In this document: piece after piece, positions 1 through 11,587 of the stretch
Numbering within the stretch: the stretch's first letter is position 1
Layout of the letters: every line of letters starts with the position of its first letter
Assembly (NCBI GenBank): GCA_947685225.1
Contig: CANTUV010000011.1
Coordinates: forward strand, 63,724,501-63,788,500
Direction: 5' to 3'
Origin: Garcia nutans
Taxonomy: Eukaryota > Streptophyta > Magnoliopsida > Malpighiales > Euphorbiaceae
Length of the DNA: 64,000 bases
The notes under the pieces: model-generated
Databases searched by the model: none
Told to the model about the DNA's origin: nothing
Seen by the model: only the letters and a program-made list of their open reading frames with translations
Position numbers and translations under genes: made by a program

Positions 1-129
1 AATTTTATTTTTGGGAGTATTTTTGAATAAATCCCCATAGATTATCCAAATGGAAGGGGAAGAAGTAGAGAAAGAGAGAGAGCTTATTGATGTGATCACA
101 AAGTAAAATTATGATTAAAACAGTTGATG

Positions 130-1421
130 TTACTGCCAAAACCTAAACCAAGAGGATTTAAAGCAATTGATAATGGACCTGCATAATGATTGTTTTGGTG
201 CATCCACTGGGCCAACAAATGCTTTGTTCTCCATATGCTGCTCTTCTTTCTGCAAAAAATCTTTTTTTTAATGGATAAAAATAGAAATTGAAGGAAATGG
301 ATTTCATATGTTCAATAATAAAAGCATATCGTAATAAAGTTTAACAGGAAAATATATATTTCTCTCGGCAAAATATTACTCCTCCTCCTTACAATAATAC
401 TCATAAAAATCAGTAAATAATAAACCCCATATCGAATTTCTTCTCCTCGTATCAATATTAAACAAAAATATATATACAATAAAAATAAAGTATTTACATT
501 GACCATGAATTTGAGTCCAATTTTAATTTCTCCTTTGTATGTGTCATTTTTTCCTTTTAAAGGGAAGCTTTGGCACAATGATAAGTGTTGTCGTCGTGTG
601 ATTCGAGTCGTAGAAACGGCCTCTTACAATTGCAAAGAAAGGCCGCGTACAAAGACCCAATGAGTCCGACCCTTCTCCGGATTCCGTTCATTGTGGGAGC
701 ATTCGTGCACCGGACTGCTCTTTTTTTTTATGTGTCATTTTCAAGAACTACATTATATGGAATTGGTTTTAATTCAAGAATTCCTTTATCTATTCCCTCA
801 GCTATCATTCCTCCAACATAAATTCTAGATCACAAAACCACCAAAATTAGACTATATAACAACAAAATTATATAATATATATATATATGAATGATTTAAT
901 ATTACATAGTTTCACCAACAAATCCACCATTTGTGCTGAATTCCTTGTCCATGATTCTGAATTTTAGCTGTGTCAAGTGTTCCAAATTAATTATTGAAAA
1001 TTCAAACCTGAATTTCTCATTCCACCATACTTCTTCATTTTTACCTACACCATGAAACTCAAAACAATTAAAACATATACGAGAAATAAGTCTCACGTCG
1101 ATTAAATATAAAATATACGAATGATTAATATAAAAAGAGTTCACAAGTTTATGTGAAAAAAAATTTAACCTGATGATATTTTGCTTTTATGTATTTTATT
1201 TTCACATTGTGTGATGATATAATATGCTGGTCTTCCTACAACCAAAATGATCAAAATAAAAACATAAATTATTTCCTGAGAGAAAAAAAGAAAAGAAAAG
1301 AAATCACTGGAAAAGATGGTTTATATATAGCTAGAAGCAAGCATTAAAAGTTACCAACAAGATTAGTGTGTGCAATGCCTTTAGCATGAACAAGAAGTAC
1401 TTCAAGAGTTCCACTTTTCAT
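130..1421 (-). pseudogene. C2-domain protein (elicitor-responsive protein 3-like), last C2 exon split by a SINE
   Basis: Five exons on the minus strand can be joined with GT-AG sites: 1355-1421, 1170-1235, 906-1044, 498-824 and 130-249. Exon 1 encodes MKSGTLEVLLVHAKGI, the typical first strand of small plant C2 proteins that bind Ca2+ and phospholipid. Exon 4 encodes ILELKPIPYNVVLENDT and, beyond the insert, YKGEIKIGLKFMVN, matching the end of the ERG3-type C2 fold. The last exon adds a 39-residue Cys/Trp/Phe-containing tail. A SINE (551-728) with its 13-bp target duplication sits inside exon 4. Removing those 191 bp leaves exon 4 at 136 bp, which restores exact phase into exon 5 (528 coding bases, 175 residues). 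As it stands, a TAA at 728-730 ends translation after about 122 residues. The gene is therefore probably null or truncated. The start at 1421 is the first ATG before the C2 motif. Confidence 0.83.
551..728 (+). mobile_element. Au-type tRNA-derived SINE with 13-bp target-site duplication
   Basis: A 178-bp element begins near AAGCTTTGGCACAATG, carries a box-B-like GATTCGAGTC, the block ending GCGTACAAAGACCC, a CCGGATTCCG hairpin region and GTGCACCGGACTGCTC, and finishes in a T run. This order is that of the Au SINE family of plants; the segment between the tRNA-like A and B boxes appears shortened. It is flanked by TATGTGTCATTTT at 538-550 and again at 729-741, a perfect 13-bp target-site duplication. 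It lies antisense inside the last C2 exon of the gene at 130-1421. Confidence 0.9.
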
Positions 1422-1676
1422 CTCTGTAACTGAGAAATTTGTATGTAGAAGAGGCAGAAAATGGCCGTGCTCTGCTATATTAAGAAGCAAATTAATTATA
1501 GGATAAGTTTCAAATTTTCATATTTAATTCGACATTAACTTCTTGCTTGGATATCAGAATTGAGAGGTCTCATATAAAATGAACAAGAGATTTAAGTCTG
1601 TAATTAAAATCCAATTAAAACATATCAAAATTAATGCAATAAAAATTAACAGATAGATAAAGAAACGGTGACGTAA

Positions 1677-2316
1677 GGCTCTGTTTGGGGGGACTTTCAA
1701 TGTGATTTTTGATGGGTTCGTATGGTATGATTTAGAGTTAAATAATATTTAAGAGCATTTACTCTTTATTTCTACGGTTTATTATGGTTTAAGGATAGTA
1801 TGAGATTGGCATTTTTTTTTTTTTACACTTTTATCAAATCATCAAATTGATGTGTTGGGATGGTTTGAATTTTATATTTTCAAAATTACCCTCAACTTTT
1901 TTTTTTGCCAATATTAATTTTTATTTGGAGGAATATAAGAATTTTATTTTATTTTATTTTATTTTTGTTGTGAGTTTAATTTTTTTTTGCTGTATGTTTT
2001 TATCTAAAATTAATTTATTGAAAATTGTTTTACTATAATTTATTTTTATTATTTTTATGAATAAAATATATATTTGCTAAAAATTTTATTAAGATTTTTG
2101 ATAAAGTTAATTAGTCTTATAATTGCAGCTTAAAAAATTTATTTTAATATAAGTATATATGAAATATTAAATTAATGAGCATTTTGGACATTTTATATAT
2201 TTAACCCAAATAATACTATTAAATAACTTAATAGTGCTGAATCATCTTTCCAAATAATTTTAAAAATATAATATTATATATTATTAAACTATGCTGGAAA
2301 TACTCCCAAAAGAGCC
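1677..2316. mobile_element. Tourist-like MITE with TAA target duplication
   Basis: The left end reads GGCTCTGTTTGGGGGGAC and the right end, reverse-complemented, reads GGCTCTTTTGGGAGTA, forming imperfect terminal inverted repeats. TAA flanks the element at 1674-1676 and 2317-2319. A 3-bp TAA duplication and GGC-starting ends are typical of PIF/Harbinger-derived Tourist MITEs. The interior is AT-rich and has no convincing coding capacity. The length of 640 bp is at the long end for a MITE. Confidence 0.65.
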
Positions 2317-2319
2317 TAA

Positions 2320-2944
2320 AAGTGCAGAAGAGGATAACATTTGTATAAGATACGACATCGATTTTGAGTACAGAGTTAATTTTTCCTTTCTTTTATTTAA
2401 AAAAAAATTGATTTAGAAATGAAATTTTACATAACATTCACTCACCATCTTTTGGGTTATAAATAACTAATAGTTTTCTTTCTTTTCTGCTACAAAATGA
2501 GGATTGATTAATTGTTTTGGTTGGATCGATTAAGATTATGTTTAGCAGGAAATCTATGAGTATCATATACATACTTAGAGACCAAGTTTATATTAGGCTG
2601 TAACAGACTTTCTGAACAAGAATTCTATCTCTAGAATCTAATAACAAAATTTAACAATCCCATTTGCCCATGGCCATAGCAATGTTAATTAGAACCTTCT
2701 TTTACACCAGCCTGTCAACCTCATGCAGTCTAAGCTTCCAACTTATATTCTTTTATTTATTTATATGTCCATGGAGATTATTTTACTCAACATTTCTCTC
2801 GTGCATTTTAAAATATTATCTGTAATGCTGAGGAAAAGATTAGAATGGGAATAAACAAATTTTATTTTATTATATAAAATAGCTTAATAGAAGTGGACAG
2901 GCCAAACCTTAAGCCTTACTCAGTGTCTGTACAGTGTAGCAGCA
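2320..2944. other. Intergenic, no gene seen
   Basis: AT-rich spacer between the MITE and the dioxygenase relic. No coding or RNA feature is supported; it probably holds the old promoter of the downstream gene. Confidence 0.5.
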
Positions 2945-4003
2945 ATGTCAGATGGCCAAACTTCTGTAGATATTCCCATCATAGACATTTCCGAGCCAAT
3001 AAATCCTTCCTCTTTATCCTCTCTGTTTCAAGCCTGCAAAAAATGGGGTTTCTTCCATATCAAAAACCATGGAATCTCCAAGAACCTTTACAGCAAAATC
3101 TATTTGCTTTCGCAGCAGTTTTTTATCCTCCCTTCTGAGACAAAGCTTCAATTTGGTCCATCATCTTCTTTGAGAACTTATACTCCTCATTTCATAGCTT
3201 CTCCTTTCTTTGAAAGTCTTAGAGTTTCAGGACCAAATTTCTTTGCTTCTGCTCAGAGTTGCACCCAAATCCTTTTAACCAACAAATTACTTGTGAATTC
3301 AGGTGAAATTAAATTCAATTTCGATCTCAATTCCATTGTCATTTATAGCATATTCATATTCCTGGTTTGCTTCATAGATTTACTTTGTTCTGTTTCTTGA
3401 TGTTCAGTCAGGTACTTGAGGAATAAGGGAGAAAGAAGACATAATTATCAAAAAGAATCATAGAGATTCTATTGCTGATCTTGGGAAAGGATATTCTTGA
3501 TAAATACTATCAATCTGAGTTCAAGAATTGCCATGGATATTTGAGGATTATAAACTACACACCTCCAGAATTTCTTAAAAATGAAGTTGAGGGTCTTGGG
3601 ATGCATACAGATGAGTTGTGTAACAATTGTATGCCAAGACCAAATTGGTGGGCTTCAGGTGAAATATGAGGAAGAGAAATGGATGGATATAACCCCTTGT
3701 GAGGAAACTTTGGTGGTGAATATAGGAGACATGTTGCAATCTTGGAGCAATGACAACTTCAGATCATCAGAACACCGTTTCGTTTTAAATCAAACTGTGA
3801 ACCGTTTCTCTCTTGCTTTCTTCTGGTGCTTTGAGGATGAGAAAGTTGTCTTAGCACCAGATGATGTAGTTGTAGCAGGAGAAATTCATGAAAGAATTTA
3901 TAAGCCATTTGTTTGTTCAGATTATTTGAAATTCAGAGAGAGTAATGAGAGAAGAAAGTTTGAAAAGGTTAGCTTTACTGTTAGAGATTTTGCTGGAAAC
4001 TAA
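2945..4003 (+). pseudogene. 2-oxoglutarate/Fe(II) dioxygenase, gibberellin 20-oxidase-like, decayed
   Basis: The first exon encodes VDIPIIDISEPIN and a run containing KKWGFFHIKNHGI, the N-terminal DIOX domain of plant 2OG-Fe(II) oxygenases. Later sequence encodes NCHGYLRIINYTPPEF, the HxD iron ligands (HTD near 3604-3612), GGLQV, the distal His (SSEHR) and the 2-oxoglutarate-binding RxS (NRFS), ending in FTVRDFAGN. Two lesions are visible. After GTACTTGAGGAA a TAA at 3424-3426 stands where relatives have Tyr (VLEEYG). Just after the HTD motif, near 3613, two bases are missing, so the C-terminal half continues in another frame (3581-4003). Part of the middle exon is not recognisable. I recall this subgroup as gibberellin 20-oxidase-like of unassigned substrate, so the lost activity cannot be named. 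Confidence 0.85.
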
Positions 4004-4303
4004 ATCCAATTATGTTTGGTAATCATTAATTTTCTTTTTGTTAAGTTGACAAGGTCTATTTTGGTTCAAAGTTTATATAAGCTGAATATAATTTGATGAT
4101 AGGAGATGAATTGCATAAACAAGGATTTGGCTCTCCATTACTCTACATTAGACAAGTCAATAGTCTAAGCTAATTACATAATAGTAATAAGGTTAACAGT
4201 TGATAAAGAAAGCTACAAAGTAAATACATAGCAATCTACAAACCAACTTTAAGACTTGGGAAATCCTGCAATTTACTGATAATTAGTTGAAATGTAAAAC
4301 CCT

Positions 4304-7300
4304 TTAACTCTTACAGCTGATCTTCACAAGTGCATGCTTGATCATCCTTGCAGGTGCAACTGCTGCTCCTTTAAACTGAAACCAATCAAACTCATTAGAG
4401 TTTACCATTTTTGTGAAGTGACAACATATACAATGGTAAGAAAGAGAAAAGGAAGATTGCCTTTCAGTACAGACCTTAGATTTTAGAGTCAGTGTAAGAA
4501 TTCCATCAATAATATATGACTGAATTGAGTGCACATCCAAGTGAAGATTGTTGATTTCATCCATAATGTCAAGTAAAATGTATTCTCTGTAAACACAGCT
4601 CATTTCAATTAGAACTTCCTTTTCCCTCATGCTGACTTTGATCACATCTGAGGACAGCCCATCCTCAGATATTTTCTCATTAAGCTCTGGATCAGTTTCA
4701 TAAATGTCACTGACCTTCCTCTTGTTTATCCAAAGCTTCTTACCACTTTCAATCTTCTTGTTTCCATAATAAATATCTGAAATCTGCTCTGCCACATCTA
4801 AACAATTCCTTCTTGGTCTTGCTGTATAATCTACAGAGTCCGTGCAAGATTCCAGTTCGTCTACCCTTGCCTCAAGCTCTCTTAAGTATTTAATAATGTC
4901 ATCCAAGATCAATGCTTTGTCCATCTGTACAAAAATGATTATTGAGCAGAGATTAATTAACTAAGCAACAAGACATTCAAAGATCATAACATTGAAAATT
5001 TCCTATAGAGGCAGTTTAATTAATTACCTCGCTGAAAGAAGGAATCATCGACTTGAGTGTCAGAAAATTTTCATCCTCTAGTTGTTTATCTGATAGACTC
5101 TTATTGCATATTTCTCTGCTTTTCAGATTGGTAAGGCTATCTTTACCTCCGTTTTCTTTGTCAGACCTAAAAGAGTTTCCACCATGCATCAAAGGGACAG
5201 TAAATAAAATTCTCTTTAACATATTTTGCTGAACCTGTGGACTATGACCATTGAACACTCCTCCTTTTTGCCAAGTATTAAAACTGGATTTGTGATTATC
5301 ACTAAAAAACCATGAATTCTGTCCAGTTAAATGAGGTGAACTTCTCAAAACTACCGATAGAGTCCTTTTGTAATGCAAGTCATCATTGTATGCTGGATCC
5401 AAGAAGCTAAATTTGGCGTGGTTGCCTTCTTGCAGTGCTTTCAACTGATGGTGACTTGCATTTTTGTCACCTTCACCCAAAAAAGCCTTTGATGTACAAT
5501 CAGTGGAATTTATAGAATCTAGAATATCATTGCTTAATTCATCATCCATGAAATGCCAACTTTGAACTTGAGAGATCCCCCCACTTAAACCTTCAAGGAT
5601 TGAGTCTTGCGCTTGGTGATTGCGCTCACAGCCATTTGAACAATCATCAGGAGAATCCATGTTTAGTTCTGCTTGAACACATACTGTGTCTTCATCATCA
5701 TCTGCACTATGAGTAGCATAGGAAGAGTTTTCAGAGCAAACAGGCTTTGAGAATTCTAATAAGAGAGCCTTGACGTGTTGAATGAGATTGGGATCCTCTG
5801 CAACCTTCAGATAAGTTAAAAAAAAGTTCAAAATTTAATGCATTGATAAGATGTTCCATACCTGCATTCATATATTCTAAATTTTTTTTAAAAAAAAGGT
5901 GATGGTTCTTGAAAATTTCCAGAAAGGAAATTACCAATTCAGTTACACCCAGCTCAATTACTCCATCAAGATGGGGAAAACATACTACAGTCTGCAAAAA
6001 TAAATTCCCAATATTATATAATGTCAGAGAAATTTGTCCAGAACTCATATAATTGATGATATGTGAATTAAGTTATATCTATTGAAACTTAAATCAAGTA
6101 AAATGGTATTTGAAAAAATGCTGTTCTCTTCAACTCATGATTACTAGTAAATATCTCATCACTTACCCTAAATGTTCAGAAACATGTTAAGGAACAATAA
6201 GGTGAAAGCAGGAGCATGTATGCATGAATGTACATTATCTATTTGCAATACTAGGAGATGTTTCTTACCTGAATTGATGCACTCTAGGAGCAGTGAAGTT
6301 GTCCAGCCACAGAAAAAAAAAATAATAACCAAAAAAAGTCAGTTTTTTTTTTTCTTCAGTGTGTATAGAACAAATGAAATTTGCATAAATGGAAAGATAC
6401 CCATGTTATCTTGGGCAAGAAAACAAACCTTCGCGAGCAAAGAGCGAGAGAATACTGCAGAATCTGCATATTGAGCATTGCACAACCAGATGGTTTCTTT
6501 ATTTGCTAATGCTCTTCCTGGCAAACTGTTCAACAATTTGACACAAGAATTACAATCTTGACTTGTAGTGCATAGTAACAGAATTACAAAGAAATGTTTT
6601 CAATTATTACCCTTCGCTATGATTGAATACAAATGACATACAAACCAAGTAATACCACTCTGCATCAGAGAGATCCTCTGTAGACAATGCAGCAGAAGGT
6701 CCGTTAGCTTGTTCAGTTTCACCTTCAAGAAGAGACTTGTAAAGTTCTCTCAATTGTTCACTTCTCTGCAAGCCTATTTTGTCATGTTTAGGTTCTGTAA
6801 CTTGCACTGTCTTCCTAGTCTTGATGTCTCCATTGTAATACCCATCAAACCACTCCAGTGCCCTTAAGAATATCAATCAATTGCATTAAAAATTTTTCCG
6901 ACACAAGAAAACATAGATTTGAGAGAGATTTAAAGGGAAAGTATGGTAGTTAAGTCTTTCCAAACTCCTAATTCCTGCATAATCATTTGTTTTCATAGTA
7001 AAAAAATTTGCACGACCCATTTGAATCTTTTGTAGGGAGAAATTTCTCCTGCAACCTGATTACAGATGTAATTACTAATGGCACAGTACACTTATTTCAT
7101 TACTAATGACACGGTACAAAAAGAATTCCAAAAAGTTCCTTTCTTCTGAAAAAAAATAATAGAAGAATTGAAATTGTGCATTAGTAATCAATATGAAGAC
7201 AGAAATGCAAGTGAAAGAGATTAAATACCCTTGTTGTCTAGTTGACAATGACCAGAAAATTGCATAGCTCCACTGAATACTCTTCACAGCAACTGCAAGC

Positions 7301-7365
7301 TTTTTCCTCAAATTCCCTGGTAGTATCTCATGGCCATGGGGGGAATCACCCATTTCAGAACCCAT
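4304..7365 (-). CDS. bHLH transcription factor, subgroup IIIf (GL3/EGL3/TT8/MYC1 type) with degenerate basic region
   Basis: Eight exons join without a stop: 7229-7365, 6611-6862, 6429-6525, a 15-bp microexon 6269-6283, 5935-5991, 5028-5804, 4475-4924 and 4304-4375, giving 618 residues. The N-terminus holds the MYB-interacting region (IQWSYAIFWS, EWFDGYYNGDIKTRKT, WYYLVCMSFVFN, WLCNAQYADS), then an acidic middle, then a helix-loop-helix (FLTLKSMIPS, MDKALILDDIIKYLREL) and an ACT-like C-terminus. Such proteins join R2R3-MYB and WD40 partners to control anthocyanins, hairs and seed-coat traits. The oddity is the basic region: relatives have an ERRRREKLN-type block, but here the exon reads NKSLSDKQLEDENF and is about three residues short, so the E-box-contacting His/Glu/Arg set is absent. 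All splice sites and frames are intact, so this looks like an expressed HLH protein with poor or no DNA binding. Neighbouring BAM2 suggests the MYC1 orthologue. Confidence 0.88.
6269..6283 (-). other. 15-nt microexon of the bHLH gene (encodes SASIQ)
   Basis: Between the exon ending FSRSLLAK and the one starting TVVCFPHL, GL3-type proteins have about five more residues. On the minus strand, AGTGCATCAATTCAG lies between a CTCCTAG acceptor and a GTAAGA donor. It encodes SASIQ in phase 0 and exactly fills the gap. Confidence 0.85.
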
Positions 7366-7699
7366 ATAATAAAACCTGAATTCAACTCAATATACAAGAG
7401 AAGAAATAAAAAAAAACTCGGACTTTTAAGCAGAACCAGATGGATATATCTTTTCAGTTTCTCAGCACCCAATCAAAAAGTGGCTTGCGTCATACATCAG
7501 ACATCATCTGAGCAGACAATACTGAGAAGTTAATTTCTTTTGAGCCTGAAAAACCAGCAAAAAGTCTACAAGACAAAAGTGGGAGTTTAAAAATGGAAGC
7601 TTTGAACCTGCTCGCTGTTTTCTTTTCTTTTTTTTTTTTTATAAAAAAATTACTCTAAAGTCAGAAAGAAGCTGCAGTGAATGCTTTGTTCTAAAATTT
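7366..7699. other. Upstream region of the bHLH gene, no gene seen
   Basis: Presumed 5' leader and promoter of the minus-strand bHLH gene, containing T runs at about 7620-7640. No coding sequence is supported. Confidence 0.4.
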
Positions 7700-8202
7700 G
7701 ATAGATAATAAATGATAAACATACTGAAGCAAGATTTGTTTGATGGACAATAAATGAAAAATATTAATAATACATATTTGGTAAAATTAAAAATTTTTAA
7801 AAAATAAATTAACATTAAATTATTTTAAAGCAGCGGCATGTTCGAGACAATTTAATGTTTATTTTTTTATTTTACTATTACTATCTTATTTAAATTATTA
7901 CCTTCACTTTATTTATATTTATAAAAAAAATTATTAATTTCTCTTAATATTATATAAAATTATTTTTAAAAAATTAAAATATTTTTTTATTAATTTATTA
8001 ATATTAAAAATATTTTAATTTTAATTTATTAATAATAAAATATAATTTAAAAAATATTTATTAATTTTTATTAATTTTATAAAATAATAATATAAATAAG
8101 ATAAATAATTTAAATGTGATAAAATTAGTATTTATTAATATTTATGGTTTATTGTGCATCAAACAAATCTTACTTCCGTATGTTTATCATTTATCGCATA
8201 TC
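7700..8202. repeat. Inverted-repeat element with arms of about 75 bp
   Basis: The left arm from 7700 contains AAATGATAAACATACTGAAG and AAGATTTGTTTGATGGACAA. The right arm, ending at 8202 and read in reverse complement, contains AAATGATAAACATACGGAAG and AAGATTTGTTTGATGCACAA. Arms match closely over about 75 bp and flank about 350 bp of very AT-rich DNA. This is a foldback or MITE-like element. I see no clear target-site duplication, so the family is not assigned. Confidence 0.7.
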
Positions 8203-9535
8203 GTGCTTAGACTTTTAGTTAAAATAGTTTTTTTACCACATGATTATGCGCTCCAATGAAACATCATTTTTATTTATTTATATTTCAATGTCTCCCTTCA
8301 AAAAAAATGTCTCCTTTACCAAATTGCAATATAAACTTTTTTTTTTATTTTAATTAGTAATTAAATAGAAGGGCCCGTTATAGCAGCTTTATTATATTTA
8401 CTTCTTTTGTTTGGCATTCATCAACTCGAAGAGTCTACAAATTTTCAATTTAGATATGAGACAAATAATTTTTTTTTTCCTTTTCTTTAGTTGAATGAGC
8501 AGCTTTAGTAAATGCTTTACCTGCTTAATTTTAAATTAAGAAAATTACATAAAATTTTATTTTTTTTAATTTTTATTTTTATTTTTTTATAATTTTATAA
8601 TTTTATTTTATAAAAATATTATTTTTTATATTTTTACTACATATACTAAACATATTAAAAATATATTGGATATATATTGAGAATATACCAAAAATAAACT
8701 TCATGGTATATTTAAATTTTTTTCTTTTTTAAGTTATTTTTGTAAACCTAATTAATAATTATAAACATTATGCTTGTTTCAAATATAAATAATTTCACAT
8801 AAGTAATTAAGATATGGTCATATGCAGCTTTCAACGAAAAAAAAAACATATGTTCATATGATGATCTCAATTAATAAAAAAAATAAAAGACTAACATATT
8901 AGATATTTAAAAATTTTAATATTTTTTAAATTCAGCTTTAGTATATAAAATTTATTTATTAAAATAAATAAATATTAAAAATTTATTTTTTTTATTAATA
9001 TATATTCATTAATTTAAAAGTAAATAATATTAATTTATATATTTATAAGTTAAAACTGATCGAATTTAATAGTTGATGGTCGCTTTAAAATTTTTTTTTA
9101 AATGATTAATTTTAACAGATAATTTTTTTAATTAAATTAATAATAATTAATTTGATAGGCTCTTAAAATTTAATAAAACTGACGGATGTTTATTTATATA
9201 TAATTATTTATTTTTATATAAGATTTATTTATAGAAAAAAAATGATTGTTATAATTAAAAATTGTAATAATAATGTCAAATATTATAAAAGTTAGTTGAA
9301 ATCAATAATAGTGACAATAATAACAACAATAATGATATGAATGCCGAAAGAAAGTTCCTAGTACAATCGCAGGCGTGCCCAAAGGGAGTAGGAGCCAGCC
9401 AATGGAAGATGATGCCATTGGCCCATCGCCGTGATCTTTTGTCTTATATTAATTAAAGAATAGATACCTTCAATTTTCTGTCCATAGCCCATACTTGCCT
9501 TTGATGTTGAATTAAGTGGAAAATAGTATTTGAAT
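8203..9535. other. AT-rich intergenic DNA, no gene seen
   Basis: Very AT-rich sequence. The only GC-richer island is at about 9350-9440, with a short perfect hairpin GCCAATGG/CCATTGGC around 9396-9422. No coding frame or RNA gene is supported. Confidence 0.5.
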
Positions 9536-10290
9536 TATTTTAATCTGGTCCCAATACTAAGTGATATATTTAAATTATACATAAATTACAATAAATATAG
9601 TAAAATAAAAAATTAATATTTTAAAAATATATTAAATACAATAAAATAAAAAATTAATATACTTAAAATATATCTAAAATATATCAAGTGATATATCTAA
9701 AATATATAAATATATATTAAGTGATACACTTAAATTACAAATAATTTTTTGCAAAAATAAAAAATTGATATCCCTAAAATATAATAAATACAACAAAACA
9801 GAAAATTGATATATCTAAATATATCAAATGATAAATCTAAAATATACATAAAATATACTAACTAAAATATCTAAAATTTACATAAATTATAATAAATATA
9901 GCAAGATAGAAAATCAATAAGTCTAAAATAAGATAAATATGAGAAAATAAAAAAATTGATATATCTAAAATATACCAAACGATTTTATCTAAAATATACT
10001 TAATTTATATCAAATATAGCAAAATAGAAAATTAATATATCTAAAATATGTCAAATACCTACTAAATAATATACTTAAATCATGTCTAAATTATAATAAT
10101 TATAGAAAAATATAAAAATTAATATCTTTAAAATATGCTAATTACAGCAAAATAGAAAAAAATGATATAACTATAATTAGTATTTACTGTAAAATTAGTA
10201 TACCTAAAATTAGTATCACTTAGCATATATGTTGAGTATATGTTAGTATATATTAAGTAATATATGCTAAATATATTTTTGAAATATATT
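9536..10290. repeat. Degenerate AT-rich tandem array
   Basis: Motifs such as AAAATTGATATATCTAAAATATA, ATCAAGTGATA and ATAAATTATAATAAATATAGC recur many times with a loose period of roughly 100-130 bp and frequent small indels. It looks like an old minisatellite or satellite-like array. The exact unit needs dot-plot analysis. Confidence 0.6.
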
Positions 10291-11587
10291 GTAAAAGTCT
10301 AACAAATAAAAATAAAAATTAATATTTTCATAAATTAAAAAATACAATAAAAGTAAAATTTTGAAAACAAATAGTGTAAATCATAAAATTGACAAAAAAA
10401 AAAAAGCATTTGTCTTATACATATATAAAGACAATCAAGAGAGAACGTTTCCATTTTATTGTCCTTTCCCTCGCTGTTGTGGCCACCAGAATATAATAGA
10501 GGAATTGACAAATCGTTCATTCCTTGAATTGCTGCTTAGAATGAACTCGATTCAAAATTATTTGTCCTTTTTTTAAAAATCTTATTATAATAATTAAGAT
10601 TGGCGCCAAAACTATAACAGTAGCATACATATATGTATATATCATGAGACTGTGGCACTTATTAGCTATCATGATGGTAATTTATTATAATGAAACAGCC
10701 ACCTTAAATGCACTACTGCTGTTGCTGAATTAAGAGGTAAACACATAAAAATTTTGAAAAAGAATTATGTAGAATGGATGCATATATTTTTGGTTAATAA
10801 AATTATTAATTTTTTTATAATTATTTTTTATTTATTTTTTATTAGTCAGATATATATACACTCGATCTAAATTTTTTTTTAAAAAATTTTATTCAAAAAT
10901 AATTTTGTGGAAATTTAATTGATTTGAATTTTTATATATTATATATTATTTTGAGGGCATATATTATATAAATTTATATATACAGTATATATTATTATTT
11001 ATTGGAGGAAACGTATTGATGCTACAAAATCAGCGCACATTAAATAAGAAGATGCCAATAAATCATAATGTTGATTTGTTTATATTTATGATTCACAGGT
11101 TTCACGCGAATCAAATGGCAACCATCCATGCCAATGACAGCAATATTTACAATGACAAGTTTCTATCAATTTCTCAAAGGACGAATGATAGTTTTTTTTT
11201 ACATTTACTGTAAGCAGCGGGAAAAAAAAACTAATATAAGAATATATAAATGGGATTGAAATTTTTATAATATAATTTTGAAACAATTCACCTAATTTTA
11301 TCAAAATTAACATTAGTAGTGTTCTTTTTATTAAGTAATAAGATGTATGTATATATATAGAGAGAGAATTGTCAATGAGTTTCTATAACAATCTTAGTAT
11401 TTTTTTTAATATTTGTATATGAAATAATTCTGAATTTATTATTAAAAAAATATATATTAATCATTAGATTCTGCCTTACTATGCAATAATTTTAATACTT
11501 TAAGTAAATTTCAAAGAGTTCAACCTTTTTAAATTTCTGATAAAAAAAAGAAGAAGATTTCTTAAAAGAATTATAATAATATGCTAA
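10291..11587. other. Intergenic, no gene seen
   Basis: AT-rich spacer. Short open frames near 10335-10576 and 11016-11313 lack any recognisable protein signature or splice support. Confidence 0.4.

Noticed and set aside
1..30. Window start resembles the MITE right end (TTTTGGGAGTATTT)
   Set aside because: Only about 14 matching bases and no second end or target duplication is in view.
9396..9422. Short perfect hairpin GCCAATGG/CCATTGGC with slight likeness to miR169
   Set aside because: The stem is only 8 bp and the mature-miRNA match needs several gaps; there is no extended precursor-like pairing.
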